64,000 nt of DNA from Cryptomeria japonica (GCF_030272615.1 NC_081409.1:247662502-247726501); one strand, 5' to 3'. Shown: positions 1-12,378, numbered from the stretch's first letter. Notes: generated by a model not told the origin, from the sequence alone. Translations and numbers: made by a program.

Positions 1-169
1 ATCGCCTTGTTGGGTGGAAGGTTCAATAGATATCTAATAGTTATAAGAGAACAGAGGTGTGTTAGAATTCTAAAAATTGAAGAGAGAAAGCATTGAAGCA
101 TGTATGACAGCAAGCATACAGTTACTTTCTCTTGTTTTAATAGAATTGTAAGAAATTCAAGGCATGTAC

Positions 170-769
170 ATATGCATATAATATATAATTTTGAAGTTAG
201 ATATTTGTACATAGATAAATAGGTGTGTATATATATGTACTTGAAAATATATATACATGCATACATACATATGTACATAGATGTATGTATGTATGTAAAC
301 ACATATATAATTTCAATGAGGCATATACATATATATAAATACGTTTAAATCTATATTAAGTTTTGTAAGAAGTAATATATGTTTTTTTGTGCATTGTTTT
401 GGGTGCATATAGACGCTTTTCGATTGTTATGTGTACTTCTCCTTAAATCTTGGTCAAGTCATATTCAGAAACGTGTGGCAACTGAAAATTGGTTAATTTA
501 ATCTGTAATGTTCTTAGATGTTTAGTTTTGTGGTGCTCATTTTGTTGTGAATTGTATTTGTTCTGCAATACTTCGATTGATTAATGTTTACATTGCTAAA
601 TGCAGAGGTTACCTATGAGATTTTTTCCCAAACTCAATTTTGAAATATATATATACATAGATATATATAATTATATATACATATGGATGTATGTATATAT
701 ATACACATGTATATATACATATCAATGAAATATGTGTATATCTATATACATAGATATGCACATATATAA

Positions 770-833
<64 letters not shown>

Positions 834-1230
834 GTATATATATATATATAATTTTATAACTATGTATAAATATATATTCGTATAGAAATCCATTTTTATA
901 TTTGGTATTTTTTTAATAATTTTGGCTATGATAACATTTGGAGAAAGTGATTATGGATATATACTGGTGCATAGATATATATTTATACATATATATAGAT
1001 ATATGTACAATATGTACATGTACAAATATATATGAATAAAAAAAATGTAAATAAATATGTGTAGATCTGTAGAAATAGATATGAATAAATAGAAATACAT
1101 ATATGTGTATATATGTATAAATTTTTTATGTATATTTATTTTTTAGAGATACTTATATATATATATGTACATATCTTTATATTGTATTTTTTATATAGAA
1201 ATATACATAAGTATGTTTATATCATATAGA
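170..1230. repeat. TA-rich low-complexity tract with a (TA)n microsatellite
   Basis: The stretch is built almost entirely of TA, TATG and TACA words, with an uninterrupted TA run at about 774-822 that passes into TATG repeats to about 851. Short open frames across it read as repeated Ile-Tyr and are repeat artefacts. No gene is visible. The first 170 bases are ordinary AT-rich sequence with nothing recognisable. Confidence 0.9.
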
Positions 1231-1239
1231 AAGACTAAA

Positions 1240-1880
1240 ATCAAAGCTAAAAATGAAAGCAAAGAAAGGAATAGGAAAGTGTGTTGACTTTCTAGAAGGA
1301 TCATAATCAAAGAACTAATTGAAGGAAAATTTGCAATGTATGAAAGGAATAGAAAACTGCAAACTTAGATAAAAGTAAATATGTAATTCTACATAAGCTA
1401 AGTAATATTCTCTGGTGTTTCTTAAATATGAATAGTAAGTATGTATATATGGAAGAAATCTCAAGGAAATCAAATTTATTCTAGAAGGTAAGTAACCAGA
1501 ATAGATAAGTATGTAGTCTCTATAGAGAAATATACATAATCATAAACGAAGACAACAATTAAAGATAATAATGCAAGGAAAGAAAGGTATAGAAAAGTGT
1601 GGTGACCTTATAGAAGCATCATAGTCAAAGAAAGTAATTGATGGAAAATTATTAATGAATGAAAGGAATAAAAATATGCAATTTTTAGATAAACATAAAT
1701 ATGTAATTTTACACCAAAATATGAATAGTAAGACTTATATATGGGAAAAATCTCAAGGAAATCAAAATTATTCTACAACAAAATATGAACAGTAAGTACT
1801 TATATATGGGAGAATTCTCAAGGAAATCAAATTTATTCTTCAAGGAAACTAACCAGCATAGATGAGTATGCAGTCAAATA
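1240..1880. repeat. Imperfect tandem duplication, about 300 bp per copy
   Basis: The segment from about 1255 to 1516 (aggaataggaaagtgtg, then caaagaactaattgaagg, then ctcaaggaaatcaaattta) recurs at about 1575-1875 in the same order and orientation. The second copy holds an extra internal duplication of the atgggagaa-ctcaaggaaatcaaa block (about 1735-1830). No coding potential is seen; origin unknown. Confidence 0.75.
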
Positions 1881-3511
1881 TATTGTGCAATGCAGCAATG
1901 AGTACTTCCAGAAGAGTTTGAAACCTTGTATAGTTATAAGTCTATGTACATATATACATATCTATATGCAGAGATGCACATTCTTAGTTTTGAATATGCA
2001 ATTGCAGATGTAAATATTGACATGGTTGTATGCATTTTTAAATATGTAAACATAGATGCATATTGTAGATAGGAATTCTCTATTATAATATCTATGCATA
2101 CATAAATGGACTAATTTTAATTGTAATATGATGTGTAAAACTAATAAGCATGACATAAGGAATAGGGATAACTTTAAGAAATCACCCCCCAGGAAAAAGT
2201 GTAAAATCCTGGCGAATTAGACATTATTTTTGGGGCGAAAATTTCAAATTGATGGTGAATTTTTTTTCAAATTTGGAAAAAAAATTAATTTGTATTGGTG
2301 ATTTTATTTTTAGGGTTTGAAAGTTCCATAAAATCCCAGCTAATAATTCATTATTGTGTGGGGAAAATATATAATGGAGGAGGCGAATGTTTTTCATTTC
2401 AAGGAAAAAATATATGTGTATGGGTGAAAAATTATACTCCATAGGAAAAATTATTTAAGTGTAGGTGATTTTCATTATCTATTAATAACCATTTTTGTTA
2501 TCTAGTTAATGCAACATCATGTCGAGTCCATAATATACACGATGTATTGATAAGAGTGACTTCATCAACACCTCACACATACCTAAAATCCATCAACGAT
2601 TTAAAACCATTCAATGATCGCATATCAATGGCTGAAGTTTTATTTCGGCCCAAATTTCTGAAGAGAACTTAGTTCTCCAAAAAGTCCCCAGAATGGAATT
2701 GGAGACAGTAGGCATGAATCAAATCTTATCCTAATCAAGTATTGACATTTATTAACATCTTGTCACTGACATTCTCTAATTGCGATCCACTCGACACACA
2801 TGACTTCCAATCTGGTAATTGGTAGTGGTTTACAGTTGTTTCCGATTTCGGACACTCATGTATTTATGAGAAAGATTTACTAAGAGATACGCTTCTACAA
2901 AATAGCAGACGAATTGGGTCCTCCTAGCCAATAAATATTTATATGGCTATTGGTGAATTATGTTCATCTATTAAGACAGCCTCAGAAAGTGTAGGAAAAA
3001 ATATTGAATTTACCGCGTGGAAAATGTAGATTCTATTGGTGAAATCTTGATAGAGATACAATTAAATACATAAAACAATGGGCGATTGGGCCATGCATTT
3101 GATGAATATTTATAAATTTTGGGCAACATGGCCACCCCTGATCGATGCAATATATTTGCCATTTTCTAGGTCGCCAATGTGAAATATTCACCATTGGTGA
3201 ATATTCACCACTAAAGTAAACCCTGATAAGGAAAGTATTGCAAAGAAATAACAAACAAATTTTAATGCAAGCAGTTATACATGTAAGAAATATATATATA
3301 GGTACTTGTCCATTCATAGAAATTAACTATGCATATTTGTAAGTACAATTATTCCAACATACAAAGAAAGGTTTGCATAATGTAGGATTGAAAGGAAAAG
3401 TGATAAGGTTATAAAGACATCCAAATGTAGAGATATCTATAGGATTGTACTAATATAAAATATGCAAAATTTTGGATGTAATAAGTGTTTTATGAACTGA
3501 AAGCATTGTAA
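1881..3511. other. Non-coding AT-rich stretch
   Basis: I see no gene, RNA or complete repeat here. Small frames (for example 3033-3317 minus) have no recognisable motif and no neighbouring exon signal. Words such as ggcgaaaattt and ggtgaatattcacc recur loosely between 2230 and 3215, which may be the worn end of a repeat. Confidence 0.5.
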
Positions 3512-5730
3512 TTAGGCAAGATACCTAGTATAGCTAAGCTTGTGTAGAGAGGTGTCTACAAGTAAAGCATCGCACTTAGTTTTATAATCAATAGAGAAAA
3601 TTTTGTTGATTGTAACCTTCATCTTAGGTTCACAATTGTATGTGATAGTAGAAACTAGTAGAGTGAATGAGTAATGATGTGAAATAAGTGAATTAATGAT
3701 AGAACAAGGTGTTTGTGTTGTTGTGGCATCATTTTGCAGTGTGTAAAGCTCTTTTGTAGTTTTCTTTATCAATTGAGTTCCGACCTCATCAAAAGAAGTT
3801 GCCCAAATAGTTCCTGTTGCATCTTGTAGTTTCATTAGTAAAAGGTAACTATAATTGCATTTTCCCATGGTCATTTCACATCTAGGACAAAACCATGAAT
3901 CATCAACCTCTTGAGTTCATTTTTTTTACAAGGTTTCCCATTTACTTTTAGTGGACAAGCTGCGTAATAGAAATTGTTAACTGTTACATTCACAAATATC
4001 AGAACAACAAGTAAAGTGGTTTGAATTATTTATGGTTTGACACTCATAAGTTCACGGATTGATGAAATAGTCATCCTAGTGTATTTTCCATCAATGTGAG
4101 TAAATCCTCTAGAGAAATCTTGAGTATGCAATGGAAGATTTCCTCTTAACTTTACGGGTTCTGCTTCAGGGAAAGTAGGATTAATATGTAATGTTGTTGC
4201 AGATGTCATGTTAACAACCTTCCCATTAAAATACCTCACACGACCATTACGTACAACAAGTATAAGAACACCATCAAGGGTTAACATATTTTTTAAATCA
4301 TGTCCTCTTTGTTCTGATGTTGGACCCCATAGACTGACATCAATTGTTGAGCCAGAGAGATATTCACTTTAAAAACTCGCTTCTTTGTTTCACTACCATC
4401 TTTCCTATGGATTTCAATGATATATGCAACATGTACAACACCAATGATATCAACTAATGATGTATTAGTTAGTTGAACCACTTCGCTAATAGGGATGAAA
4501 GAGGAGCGGACTTGACCTAGTTCATCATCATGGGTGCAAAATTTTAATACAGAAGCATCAGATAGGATGATCTCTAAATGGTTGTTCAATTTACTGTATC
4601 TTGTATTTGCCTCCTTAATGGACCCTTCAGAAATGACATAGTGAGCACCTACCTCCACAAAATCAGAATGTAGTTGAGCTATTTGGTCAAAACATGTAAC
4701 TCTAACTTCACAACCTTAAGTGTCGACAATGTCAGAGCTAAAGACATGGCCATTCTTAGTAGTTGTACTGTATGACCGTATTGGTCATTTATCAGTAACT
4801 TTTCCTTTGATTGTCCATTTGTTTTGGTACGAATTTAAACTTTTGATTAGGCTTATATTTTTTGAGGTTGCACTTTGTGGGGATGGTAATGCAATAGAAA
4901 ACTGAAGGGAACATTTAGAGGATGATGGTGTTTCTTGGCTCATAATTTATGGTTGTTTTTCTTTGAATAGGTATGTAGGTTTACCAAAAAATTGACAGTT
5001 GCTTTGTTTGACCTGTAAACTAAGTATTATAATAGTCATGTAAAATGAAAATACTTTTGTTTGTTTCTATGGATTGTAGCTGGAAATGATTGAATATCAA
5101 AGAAGGATATTGTATTTACTAAACATATTATCTTTCCTACCTTTTGTTCCATACATATCTCCAAGTATAACTTGAAAACAAAACTATCGAGCCTATTATT
5201 AGAGCATCTGAATCTATCAGATCGACATACTTAGAAGGAAAAAATGATAACTACGTGTATGTGCCATCAGACAACACTAGTTTATCTGTGTCATCTCTGG
5301 TACCTTGCATTTTCTTGAATGATAAAACTTGGAGTAATGCTGAAGGAATCTCATCCCCAGCATTGATAGATTGAATTGCACATGGGGTGGGGACATACTC
5401 TTGGACAATTTCCTACAAAAAGAAAATATCAATATTGAGGACTTAATGTGAAGGGCTACAAAGACATATATCCGATCATTCCTTAATGTATAGTTTATTA
5501 TTTTGGAGTGTATGCAATTAAAGAATCTAAATTACAGATTGCTTAACTATATTTGTGTATGTTAGAAAACAAGGTGCATGTCAAAATGGAAGGGATGAAA
5601 TCAATAAAAGATATATTATGAAAGTAATGACAACAAAGTTGTGTTTTTGAAAATGTATGATGTATTAGCTTACCGAAGTATCCATTGCGGATCTCTCTAC
5701 AGATTCAGAGGTGGATGATGCAGATGACAT
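3512..5730 (-). pseudogene. RPA1-like (replication protein A large subunit) pseudogene with introns
   Basis: RPA1 is the single-stranded-DNA-binding large subunit of nuclear replication protein A. Translating the minus strand gives its domains in order. Exon 1 (5730-5674) starts at an ATG, reads MSSASSTSESVERSAMDTS and ends at a GT donor. Exon 2 (5412-5141) holds the N-terminal OB fold (LLQVLSFKKM, KLVLSDGTYT). DBD-A follows (SLNSYQNKWTIKGKVT at about 4840; GAHYVISEGSIKEAN at about 4640), then DBD-B (VRNGRVRYFNGKVVN at about 4240), then DBD-C with CPxxC and CPRC zinc-ribbon cysteines and YLLLMKLQDATGT at about 3840. It is broken: TAG at 5251-5253 and TAA at 4716-4718 are in frame, and frame shifts lie near 4365 and 3915. 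Introns are kept, so it is not a processed copy. It could be a decayed host paralogue or a gene captured by a transposon. The family call is firm; exon 3 limits are approximate. Confidence 0.85.
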
Positions 5731-6810
5731 TTTGGGTTGAGATCTCTAAATTTGAGAGGAACGACAGCACTAAACGTACATGGCAGTACAAATTATTAAC
5801 AAACAATTATATTTCTTTATACGTATAAGTTTAATTTATTGGAAGAATGTAATATTGTACAGATTATCCTCAAATGAAGCTATTGACACATAAAGATATG
5901 TTCATAAATGAAAAACTTAATTAGTTGGAAATTATTTTGCATCTTTGAAAAAAATTACAGAAAAGGAGGCAGTCGTATTTGCAGGGAATAGATATGTATA
6001 TTTCAAGAGAAGGATAATTTACCTATTTCTTAGAGTACAAACTATTTAAGATTCAGTCTGAGGAAAGGAGTCATGTCGTCTGGACTGGTATATTGCCTTG
6101 CAGAATAAAGTTGATTTTGATCCTATTATGATGTTTAAAATATTTTATTAGAAGTCATTGAACGACATAATGGATTGAGAAATTATGTGCCAAGGATAAG
6201 TACCTAACTAAACCCTAGTGAATAGGAAAGTTGTAGACCAGAAATAATGCATAATTTGTAGTTTGTTATTTCTTTTTGTTTTATTTTCTCAATTAGATGA
6301 TATAGACTTTGAAATACAATATAGAAATTTGTTGATTGCATGTGAGGTTTCATACCTTTGTATTTTGACCGACTATAAATGTTATCCTGCTCTAATTTTA
6401 ACATGATTTTTAATGTTTACAATCTAAAGGGACATTGTAAATTTGAATACACATATGAATGCATTTAGGTATTCATCATGATGGAACAAGAGGAAACTGT
6501 AAAATTAACATAAACAAAAGAAAAATTGAATCAAAATTCTAGTGCATGGATATTTCTATTATATTACTTGTAATAGGGACACGAATACAAAAACTCAAAG
6601 TTCCAATTTTTGATTGACACATAATAATCAAGTATGAGGATTACGAAGATAACTTTGAATCTCAAAATATAATCAAAAGAAGAGTTAAACTGACGAAAGA
6701 GTGACTAATTAAATATAGGTAGTATCTACCCATGCAACCCATCCAAATTGGTTATCATTCCACTTAAGCATCTTGTCTCCTAGCTCAAAAATACCTAGTG
6801 GATCTATTAA
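5731..6810. other. Non-coding, nothing recognised
   Basis: This is AT-rich sequence upstream of the RPA1-like pseudogene. I found no conserved frame, RNA gene or repeat. If the pseudogene was once transcribed, its promoter would lie just above 5730, but no convincing element is visible. Confidence 0.4.
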
Positions 6811-7029
6811 CTATTCAGTAGTTGGTATAGGAAGAGGACATAATTCCATATTGGGAATGGTGGAAATAGGAGTGGCAGGAATAGGAGGAGGGTTTCTTGA
6901 TTGGTTAGCCATTCTATGCTCATGCTGATGAATCATCTCTCTGAGGTTCTCCTTTATCTTGTTGCTCTCTTGCAACAACTTCATCATGACACTATTAATG
7001 TCCTGTCTTTCTTTCATTGCTTTATGCAT
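6811..7029 (-). CDS. Short unassigned ORF, 72 aa
   Basis: The frame is a charged helical N-terminal half (QDINSVMMKLLQESNKIK) followed by a proline-rich tail (NPPPIPATPISTIP). After the stop the same frame reads on through a tryptophan-rich stretch (KWNDNQFGWVAW) to about 6720. This pattern could be the end of a transposon ORF or a gene exon. I recognise no family. It lies 1.1 kb upstream of the RPA1-like pseudogene on the same strand. Whether it is a real gene is doubtful. Confidence 0.2.
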   Translation of the reverse strand: MHKAMKERQDINSVMMKLLQESNKIKENLREMIHQHEHRMANQSRNPPPIPATPISTIPNMELCPLPIPTTE

Positions 7030-7876
7030 TGAAAAAATTTGATTAAATTAATGTGGCTCTATTCTGTGAGAACCAACAAATCAAAATAAATTGTTAAAAA
7101 GGTTAATACAAGAGAAAAAGCCAGGCAATGTGAAAAAAAATCAAAACATTGTTGGAAAGTGCAAAAAAATAATTTATTGACTACTCACAAGAACCATTAA
7201 GCGAAAACCTAAACAATTGAAAACATGTAGGCCAAGAAGAATCCAGATGAAAATAAGGACCAAAAGCAAAAGAAAGAAAATTATACATATAAATTTCATT
7301 TAATAAATTATGCATTTCAAAAAAAGTGAAATTAGAGATTATCCCTACATTCAGTAAATTACAAACTCAGTTAATACCATAGAAGGAAATGTCACCTAGC
7401 CGATCAAAATTTTGTACGTTGATGACCTTAAGAAAACCTATTGTAGGTGACCTAAATTATGCACCTCAACAAGGATCGTGTTGCAATCAAAAAGTTAGTA
7501 CACAGACAATTAAACCCAACAAACAAGAAAGGAAACTATAATAAATGTAAAATTGAATAATTATCAATAATTGTTAAAAAATTAATTGTACAAGTTATCA
7601 CATAATGAGTCTTTGTTTTATAATGACTACTTATTGTATCCTTTTGTGTTTTTCTTACAATCTTAAGTGTTGGTTTTGGTTTATTGATTGATAACTATGT
7701 AATTTTTTTTATATTCATTGCAAGAGTTCACTTACTCCTTGTAAACCTCAATCAATTGAAAACTTGCACAATAAATCAACTCAAAATAATACAGAAGAAT
7801 ATTGCAGATTAAGATTAACCAATTTTCATCACTCATCAGTTATTAATGGTAACCGCCAAACAATTGAATTGTTCTA
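7030..7876. other. Non-coding, nothing recognised
   Basis: AT-rich sequence with no supported frame. A short block near 7440-7490 (cacctcaacaaggatcgtg) loosely resembles parts of the repeat cluster at 9.3-9.5 kb, so the cluster may once have begun here. Confidence 0.4.
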
Positions 7877-8145
7877 GAGCAAAACCAATTGATGGAAAAC
7901 ACACAACAAAATAACAAATTAGGGTTAGGCATTGACTATTCCCTTTCTTTTGGCCATCACAAAGTTTTTGAGATTTGTGCAATACACATGGCACAATCTA
8001 AGCAAACATTCACTTGACCAAGTTCCCTCACCCCCAAAACGTGAAGACCGTCAGGAAAAGTTGTCGATCATTGGAAACTAAGCGTGGCGGAATGTCTTAC
8101 ACTTTGGCAGGCAAAAGATCCCACTAAAATCCTATCGGCTTAAAA
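7877..8145 (+). repeat. Dispersed repeat R, copy 1
   Basis: This block and 10340-10694 are direct repeats. Both start at gagcaaaac-aattgatgg, share ttagggtt, gactattccctttctttt, gcaatacacatggcacaatc and gtcttacactt-ggcaggcaaaag, and end at cctatcggcttaaa. Copy 1 has one version of the internal unit beginning aaacattca; copy 2 has two. No coding function is assigned. Confidence 0.8.
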
Positions 8146-8177
8146 ATCATGCAGTAATACTAGGACATAATTTTTGT

Positions 8178-8282
8178 ACTGACACACACACATACATAGA
8201 TACATGTGTGTATAGATTGAAGTTACTATTGTCTATAGAAAGCAGATCAATAGGGCACTACCATATTGCAATTTTCAATTGT
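8178..8282 (+). repeat. 105-bp direct repeat, left copy
   Basis: The block starting gacacacacacatacatag and running through gggcactac is repeated with few changes at 8676-8780. Between the two copies lies an inverted copy of the repeat found at 9.6-10.2 kb. That arrangement suggests a local duplication that accompanied an insertion. Confidence 0.8.
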
Positions 8283-8285
8283 TGT

Positions 8286-8515
8286 GGCGTAGTGCTAAGG
8301 TTTTTTGTGATCTTTTTATTCTCTGTAAGGTAAGCTTCTTTTGGTTTTATTGCAGTTAGTTTTGACCTGTTTTTGTTTGCTAATCTCCTTGTCATTGTCT
8401 TTCCTTTGCAGGTTATGAGTGCTTTTAGCTTTTAGGGTTTCATGGTGGTTGACGTCCAACAATTTAATGTCATTAATCTGCAGGGTTGTGTCATAGTGTA
8501 GGGCCATTACAACAA
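8286..8515 (-). repeat. Inverted copy of the 200-bp GACGTC repeat
   Basis: Read on the minus strand, this segment matches the three tandem units at 9612-10222: cctagcactac, gacgtcaaccaccatg, ccctaaaagctaaaagcact, aacctgcaaaggaaagacaatgac in two parts, and accttac. It is in opposite orientation to those units and 1.1 kb away. Confidence 0.75.
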
Positions 8516-8675
8516 CATAAAACTCTCTATGATTATCAAGTTCTTGAGTAGGTATTGTTTACTAGAAACCTTGAAAATTATGTATACATATACATATGTA
8601 TATATATGCATATACATTTATATATGTTTATATATATGTATCTATCTAGTTCTTACAAAGTTGGATGTATCTATA

Positions 8676-8780
8676 CCGACACACACACATACATAGATAC
8701 ATGTGTGTATAGATTGAAGTTACTACTATTTATAGAAAGTAGATCGATAGGGCACTACAACATTTCAACTTTCAATTCAA
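8676..8780 (+). repeat. 105-bp direct repeat, right copy
   Basis: Partner of 8178-8282 in the same orientation (shared gacacacacacatacatag and gtatagattgaagttact). Confidence 0.8.
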
Positions 8781-8830
8781 AATGCGCTACGGCTATAACT
8801 GCCATACACTCAGCCCTACAATTCTAAGAT

Positions 8831-9210
8831 GTAAACAAATTTAAAATATGTACTTACAATTTATATTCACAACATACAGGCCCTACAATTCTAAGATCTA
8901 AACCCTTTTAAACAATTACCAAATTGCGAAAGGGAAAATATGAAATGAAATTTTCACTTTTTGCTTTTAGCTGTAGTTGACCTAAAAATTTATAATATAT
9001 ACTTACAGTTTACTTTCACAACATATAGGCCCCAATTCTAAGATCTAAAGCCTTTTAAACAAATACCAAATTGCAGAAGGAAAAATAAGAAATGGATTTT
9101 TTACTTCTTTTTTTAAACTGTTGTTGACATATTTTGATAGACAAAAGTGGGGTGAGGAAATTAACTAAAGATTTAAAATAAATACTTACAATTTACTTTC
9201 AGAACATGGA
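8831..9210 (+). repeat. Tandem repeat, about 155-bp period, 2.3 copies
   Basis: Units begin near 8840, 8995 and 9180 with acttaca-tttactttcacaacat. The first two continue through ggcccc-aattctaagatctaaa, ccttttaaacaa-taccaaattg and gttgttgacat; the third stops after about 30 bases. No gene is apparent. Confidence 0.75.
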
Positions 9211-9611
9211 GATTATAAAACTTACTTGGGTTTTTTCTTGCAACTTGAAATTCACAAACCGGTGCTTGGAATATTGTAGGGCAACCACCACGAATTCCTA
9301 AACCTGCACATCAATCGATGTTAAAATAGTGGATTGGGAAAAAAAGAAATTGTAATGAACATACAAAAGAAAACCTATTTAAGGTTAAACAACTTAAAAA
9401 CATTACCTGCAACCAACCGGAAGCCTAAACATGAACAGGTGTTAAACTATTGCACCTCAACCACGATGACACCGTAAAATGAAATCAATCTCAACCTTTG
9501 GAGCAAAAAAAGAGTTAAGACGATAGTTAAGGTCGAGAAACAAAATATGAGGAAATTTGCGAAGAGCGAAACCCTAATCACCTAAACACCTGCACATTAA
9601 TGGGTTGCAAA

Positions 9612-10222
9612 CCCTAGCACTACGCCACAACCCAGTAGATTAATGGCAATAAACTATTGGATGTCAACCACGACGGAACCCTAAAAGCTAAAAGCACTCG
9701 CAACCTGCAAAGGAAAGACAATGACAGGAAGATTAGCAAAGAAAAAGAAAACAAAACTCAAACCATAATAAAACCAAAAGAAACTTACCTTGCAAAGTAA
9801 CACACTTCACAGCAACAAAGTGACAGATCATACAAAATCCTAGCACTACGCCACAATCCTACAGATTAACGACATTAAACTGTTGGACGTCAACCACCAT
9901 GGAACCCTAAAAGCTAAAAGCACTCACAACCTGCAAAGGAAAGACAATGACAGGAAGATTAGCTAACAAAACAAGTCAAAACTAACTGCAATAAAACCAA
10001 CAAAAGCTTACCTTGCAGAGACTAACATATCACAGAAAACCCTAGCACTACACCACAACCCTGTAGATTAATGGCATTAAACTATTGGACGTCAACCACC
10101 ATGGAACCCTAAAAGGTAAAAGCACTCCCAACCTACAAAGGAAATTTAATGATAGGAAATTAACAAACCAAAAGAGGTCAAAAGTAACCGCAATAAAACC
10201 AAAAGAACCTTACCTTGCAGAG
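9612..10222 (+). repeat. Three tandem units of a 200-226-bp repeat with a conserved GACGTC core
   Basis: Units start at about 9612, 9838 and 10040. Each reads cctagcacta, taaactattggacgtcaacc with small changes, ggaaccctaaaag, aaaagcactc, acctacaaaggaaa or a close variant, aataaaaccaa and cttaccttgca. On the minus strand each ends with GTAAG and contains a TTGCAGG-like word, so each could hold a degenerate exon with splice sites. The TGACGTC core resembles a bZIP-type ACGT site. A fourth copy is inverted at 8286-8515. Confidence 0.75.
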
Positions 10223-10339
10223 AATAATAGATGATAGAAAAACCATAACAAGCTGATAACTTACATAGGAACAAGAATCCACGGCAAAATGCAAGGAGAT
10301 GACAATTCACGGTAAACCCTAACGAGGCGATAACTTGCG

Positions 10340-10694
10340 GAGCAAAACAATTGATGGAAAAAACACAACAAAAAAACAAATTAGGGTTGGTCGGTGACTA
10401 TTCCCTTTCTTTTCACGATCACAAAGACTTCGAGATTCGTGCAATACACATGGCACAATCTAAGAAAACATTCAATCGCCCACGTGCCCTCACCCCCAAC
10501 ACATCACGACCGTCGAGAAAAGTTGTCGACCGACGGAAACCAACCGCCTAAGCAAACATTCACTCACCCACATGCACTCGCCCCCAACATGTCACCACCG
10601 CCGGGAAAAGCTGCGGACGACCGGAAACTAAGCGGACCAAAATGTCTTACACTTCGGCAGGCAAAAGCCCCCACTAAAAACCTATCGGCTTAAA
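10340..10694 (+). repeat. Dispersed repeat R, copy 2 with an internal tandem unit
   Basis: This copy matches 7877-8145 but carries two versions of the aaacattca-t-c-cccac unit (about 10466-10545 and 10553-10625), each with cccccaaca and gaaaagytg. It is more GC- and CpG-rich than copy 1, so it looks younger or less decayed. Overlapping frames of 66-99 aa here are repeat artefacts. Confidence 0.8.
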
Positions 10695-10699
10695 GATAA

Positions 10700-12378
10700 T
10701 TATTCCTTTTCAAAATCTTTATGTAACTTTCTAAGATTCTTTAATTTATATATTTATCTTTTTCCAAAGTAAAGTACTAGTACGTAACATAAATATTAAA
10801 TTGTAATTGGAAAAATTGAAGGTAGGGAAATGGGATAAAAAGTCTCTTACCGAACATCTCCATGAGAGTAGATATCCACGTTATACATGGTTACTTAAGA
10901 GTCTTTATTGATGCTGCGTGTTTTACTGAAAAACGGTAGAGAAATAGCACATCACGTTGTGCAAGCAATGTGTCTACGTCAATGCACATCATAATCTCAT
11001 TTGTCATGTTTCCAACCATTTGAGAAATTAGTTCTGAGTTGATACTAGTGAATCAACAATCTTTTGTAGCCTCAAATCAGACAAATGGGAAGAGTTGAAA
11101 TTGACGTCAGCCCTACCCATTAGGTAAATTTCCTTATCAATATAATAATACTCTTCAACTGGAACAACAATTCATGGTTTAATAAAACAAAACGTGTAAC
11201 ATCAGTTTGAATATAATAAAATTATCAATAAAGACTTCAGTAAAATTTCACTTTTTATATTATATTCAACAAAAGATCCCACTTCCCAAATAAAAAGTGT
11301 CCAGAGAGTTTCACATTCAATGAATTACGTAAAAGTAAAGCCTACTGGTTGTCACATGGGCATTGTCTTTCATTTTGCAGCAACAAGACAGATGATATTA
11401 TGAAAGCATTTACGTAAACACACTACTATTGCAGAACATGCTTTCTCTAACGTATTTCAGTAAAACATGGAACATCAACAAAGAAATTATGTTGTTCTTT
11501 TAGATAAAACTGTACTATTTTATTGTAATGGTGAAATTGTACACTTATGTTAGTTTTTATTGATTTTATATTTGTTTGAAAAGAATGTCTTAGTATAATT
11601 ATATATTAATAAATAATACAATCTTGTGACAGCTTCACATCATTTCATTAGTCTTCACTTAACTCTTTTTATATACATTTCAATAGATTCACTTACACCT
11701 TATTCATCTTTGCACATTTCTCACACATACCAGAGTTAATATATTATGTATGATCAAACACTCATTTTCTATGTAAGTCTTATTGTTTCATCATCCTCAA
11801 TCATTTTAGTAGGTTGAGGATAGATCTCACATCCATGTATTTGATTTTCAAATTTCTAAACATCAAATTCAAACCTGGTTAATTCCCACCCATTCTACTA
11901 GCTATTGCAAGGTAACTAAACTATTGGAGTAAATGTTTTTCTTTTGCTCATAACTTTGGCAAGTACAGGATTTTTTTTTAAAACAAGCTATTGTCAAAAT
12001 TTTGATTTCATCAACTTTCGAATGGTGGTGATCATTTCTCAGTGTTTTTTTGTTTGAGAAGCATCTTTTATGGTTGAAGCCAAATCTTCATTTTTTGCTC
12101 CCGAGTTTGTAATTTTTTGCCATGATTTCTATTTTTTGCATTTCTTGTGGTGTTGGAAAAGTATCAAGAATCTCTACAAAAACATCACTACATATATTCC
12201 AAATTCTATCCTAGGTAAATGTGTGATTTAGTTTTCTTTTTTTTGCATACTAGTGGATTGCTCAAGGATATTCTGATAGTTGAGGTGGTTATTCCTTGAT
12301 CCAATTACTTCATTTTAACTATATTTCTTGTTGTTGATCTCCATTTGTGATATGAGAATTTTATCACTTATATAATCA
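10700..12378. other. Non-coding, nothing firm
   Basis: No frame is supported. On the minus strand about 11160-11040 reads as a short uninterrupted peptide (YYYIDKEIYLMGRADVNF) that may be part of an exon, but no family is recognised. At about 11922 the words tattggagtaaatg resemble the start of the LTR at 13676, but the match does not continue. Confidence 0.35.

Noticed and set aside
609-893. 94-aa ORF in the TA-rich tract
   Set aside because: It is translated microsatellite (Ile-Tyr repeats) with no other support.
3512-5730. Functional RPA1 gene
   Set aside because: In-frame TAG at 5251 and TAA at 4716 together with shifts near 4365 and 3915 rule out an intact product.
10351-10693. 66- and 99-aa overlapping ORFs
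   Set aside because: They fall wholly in dispersed repeat R and its internal tandem unit; copy 1 of the repeat does not keep the frames.
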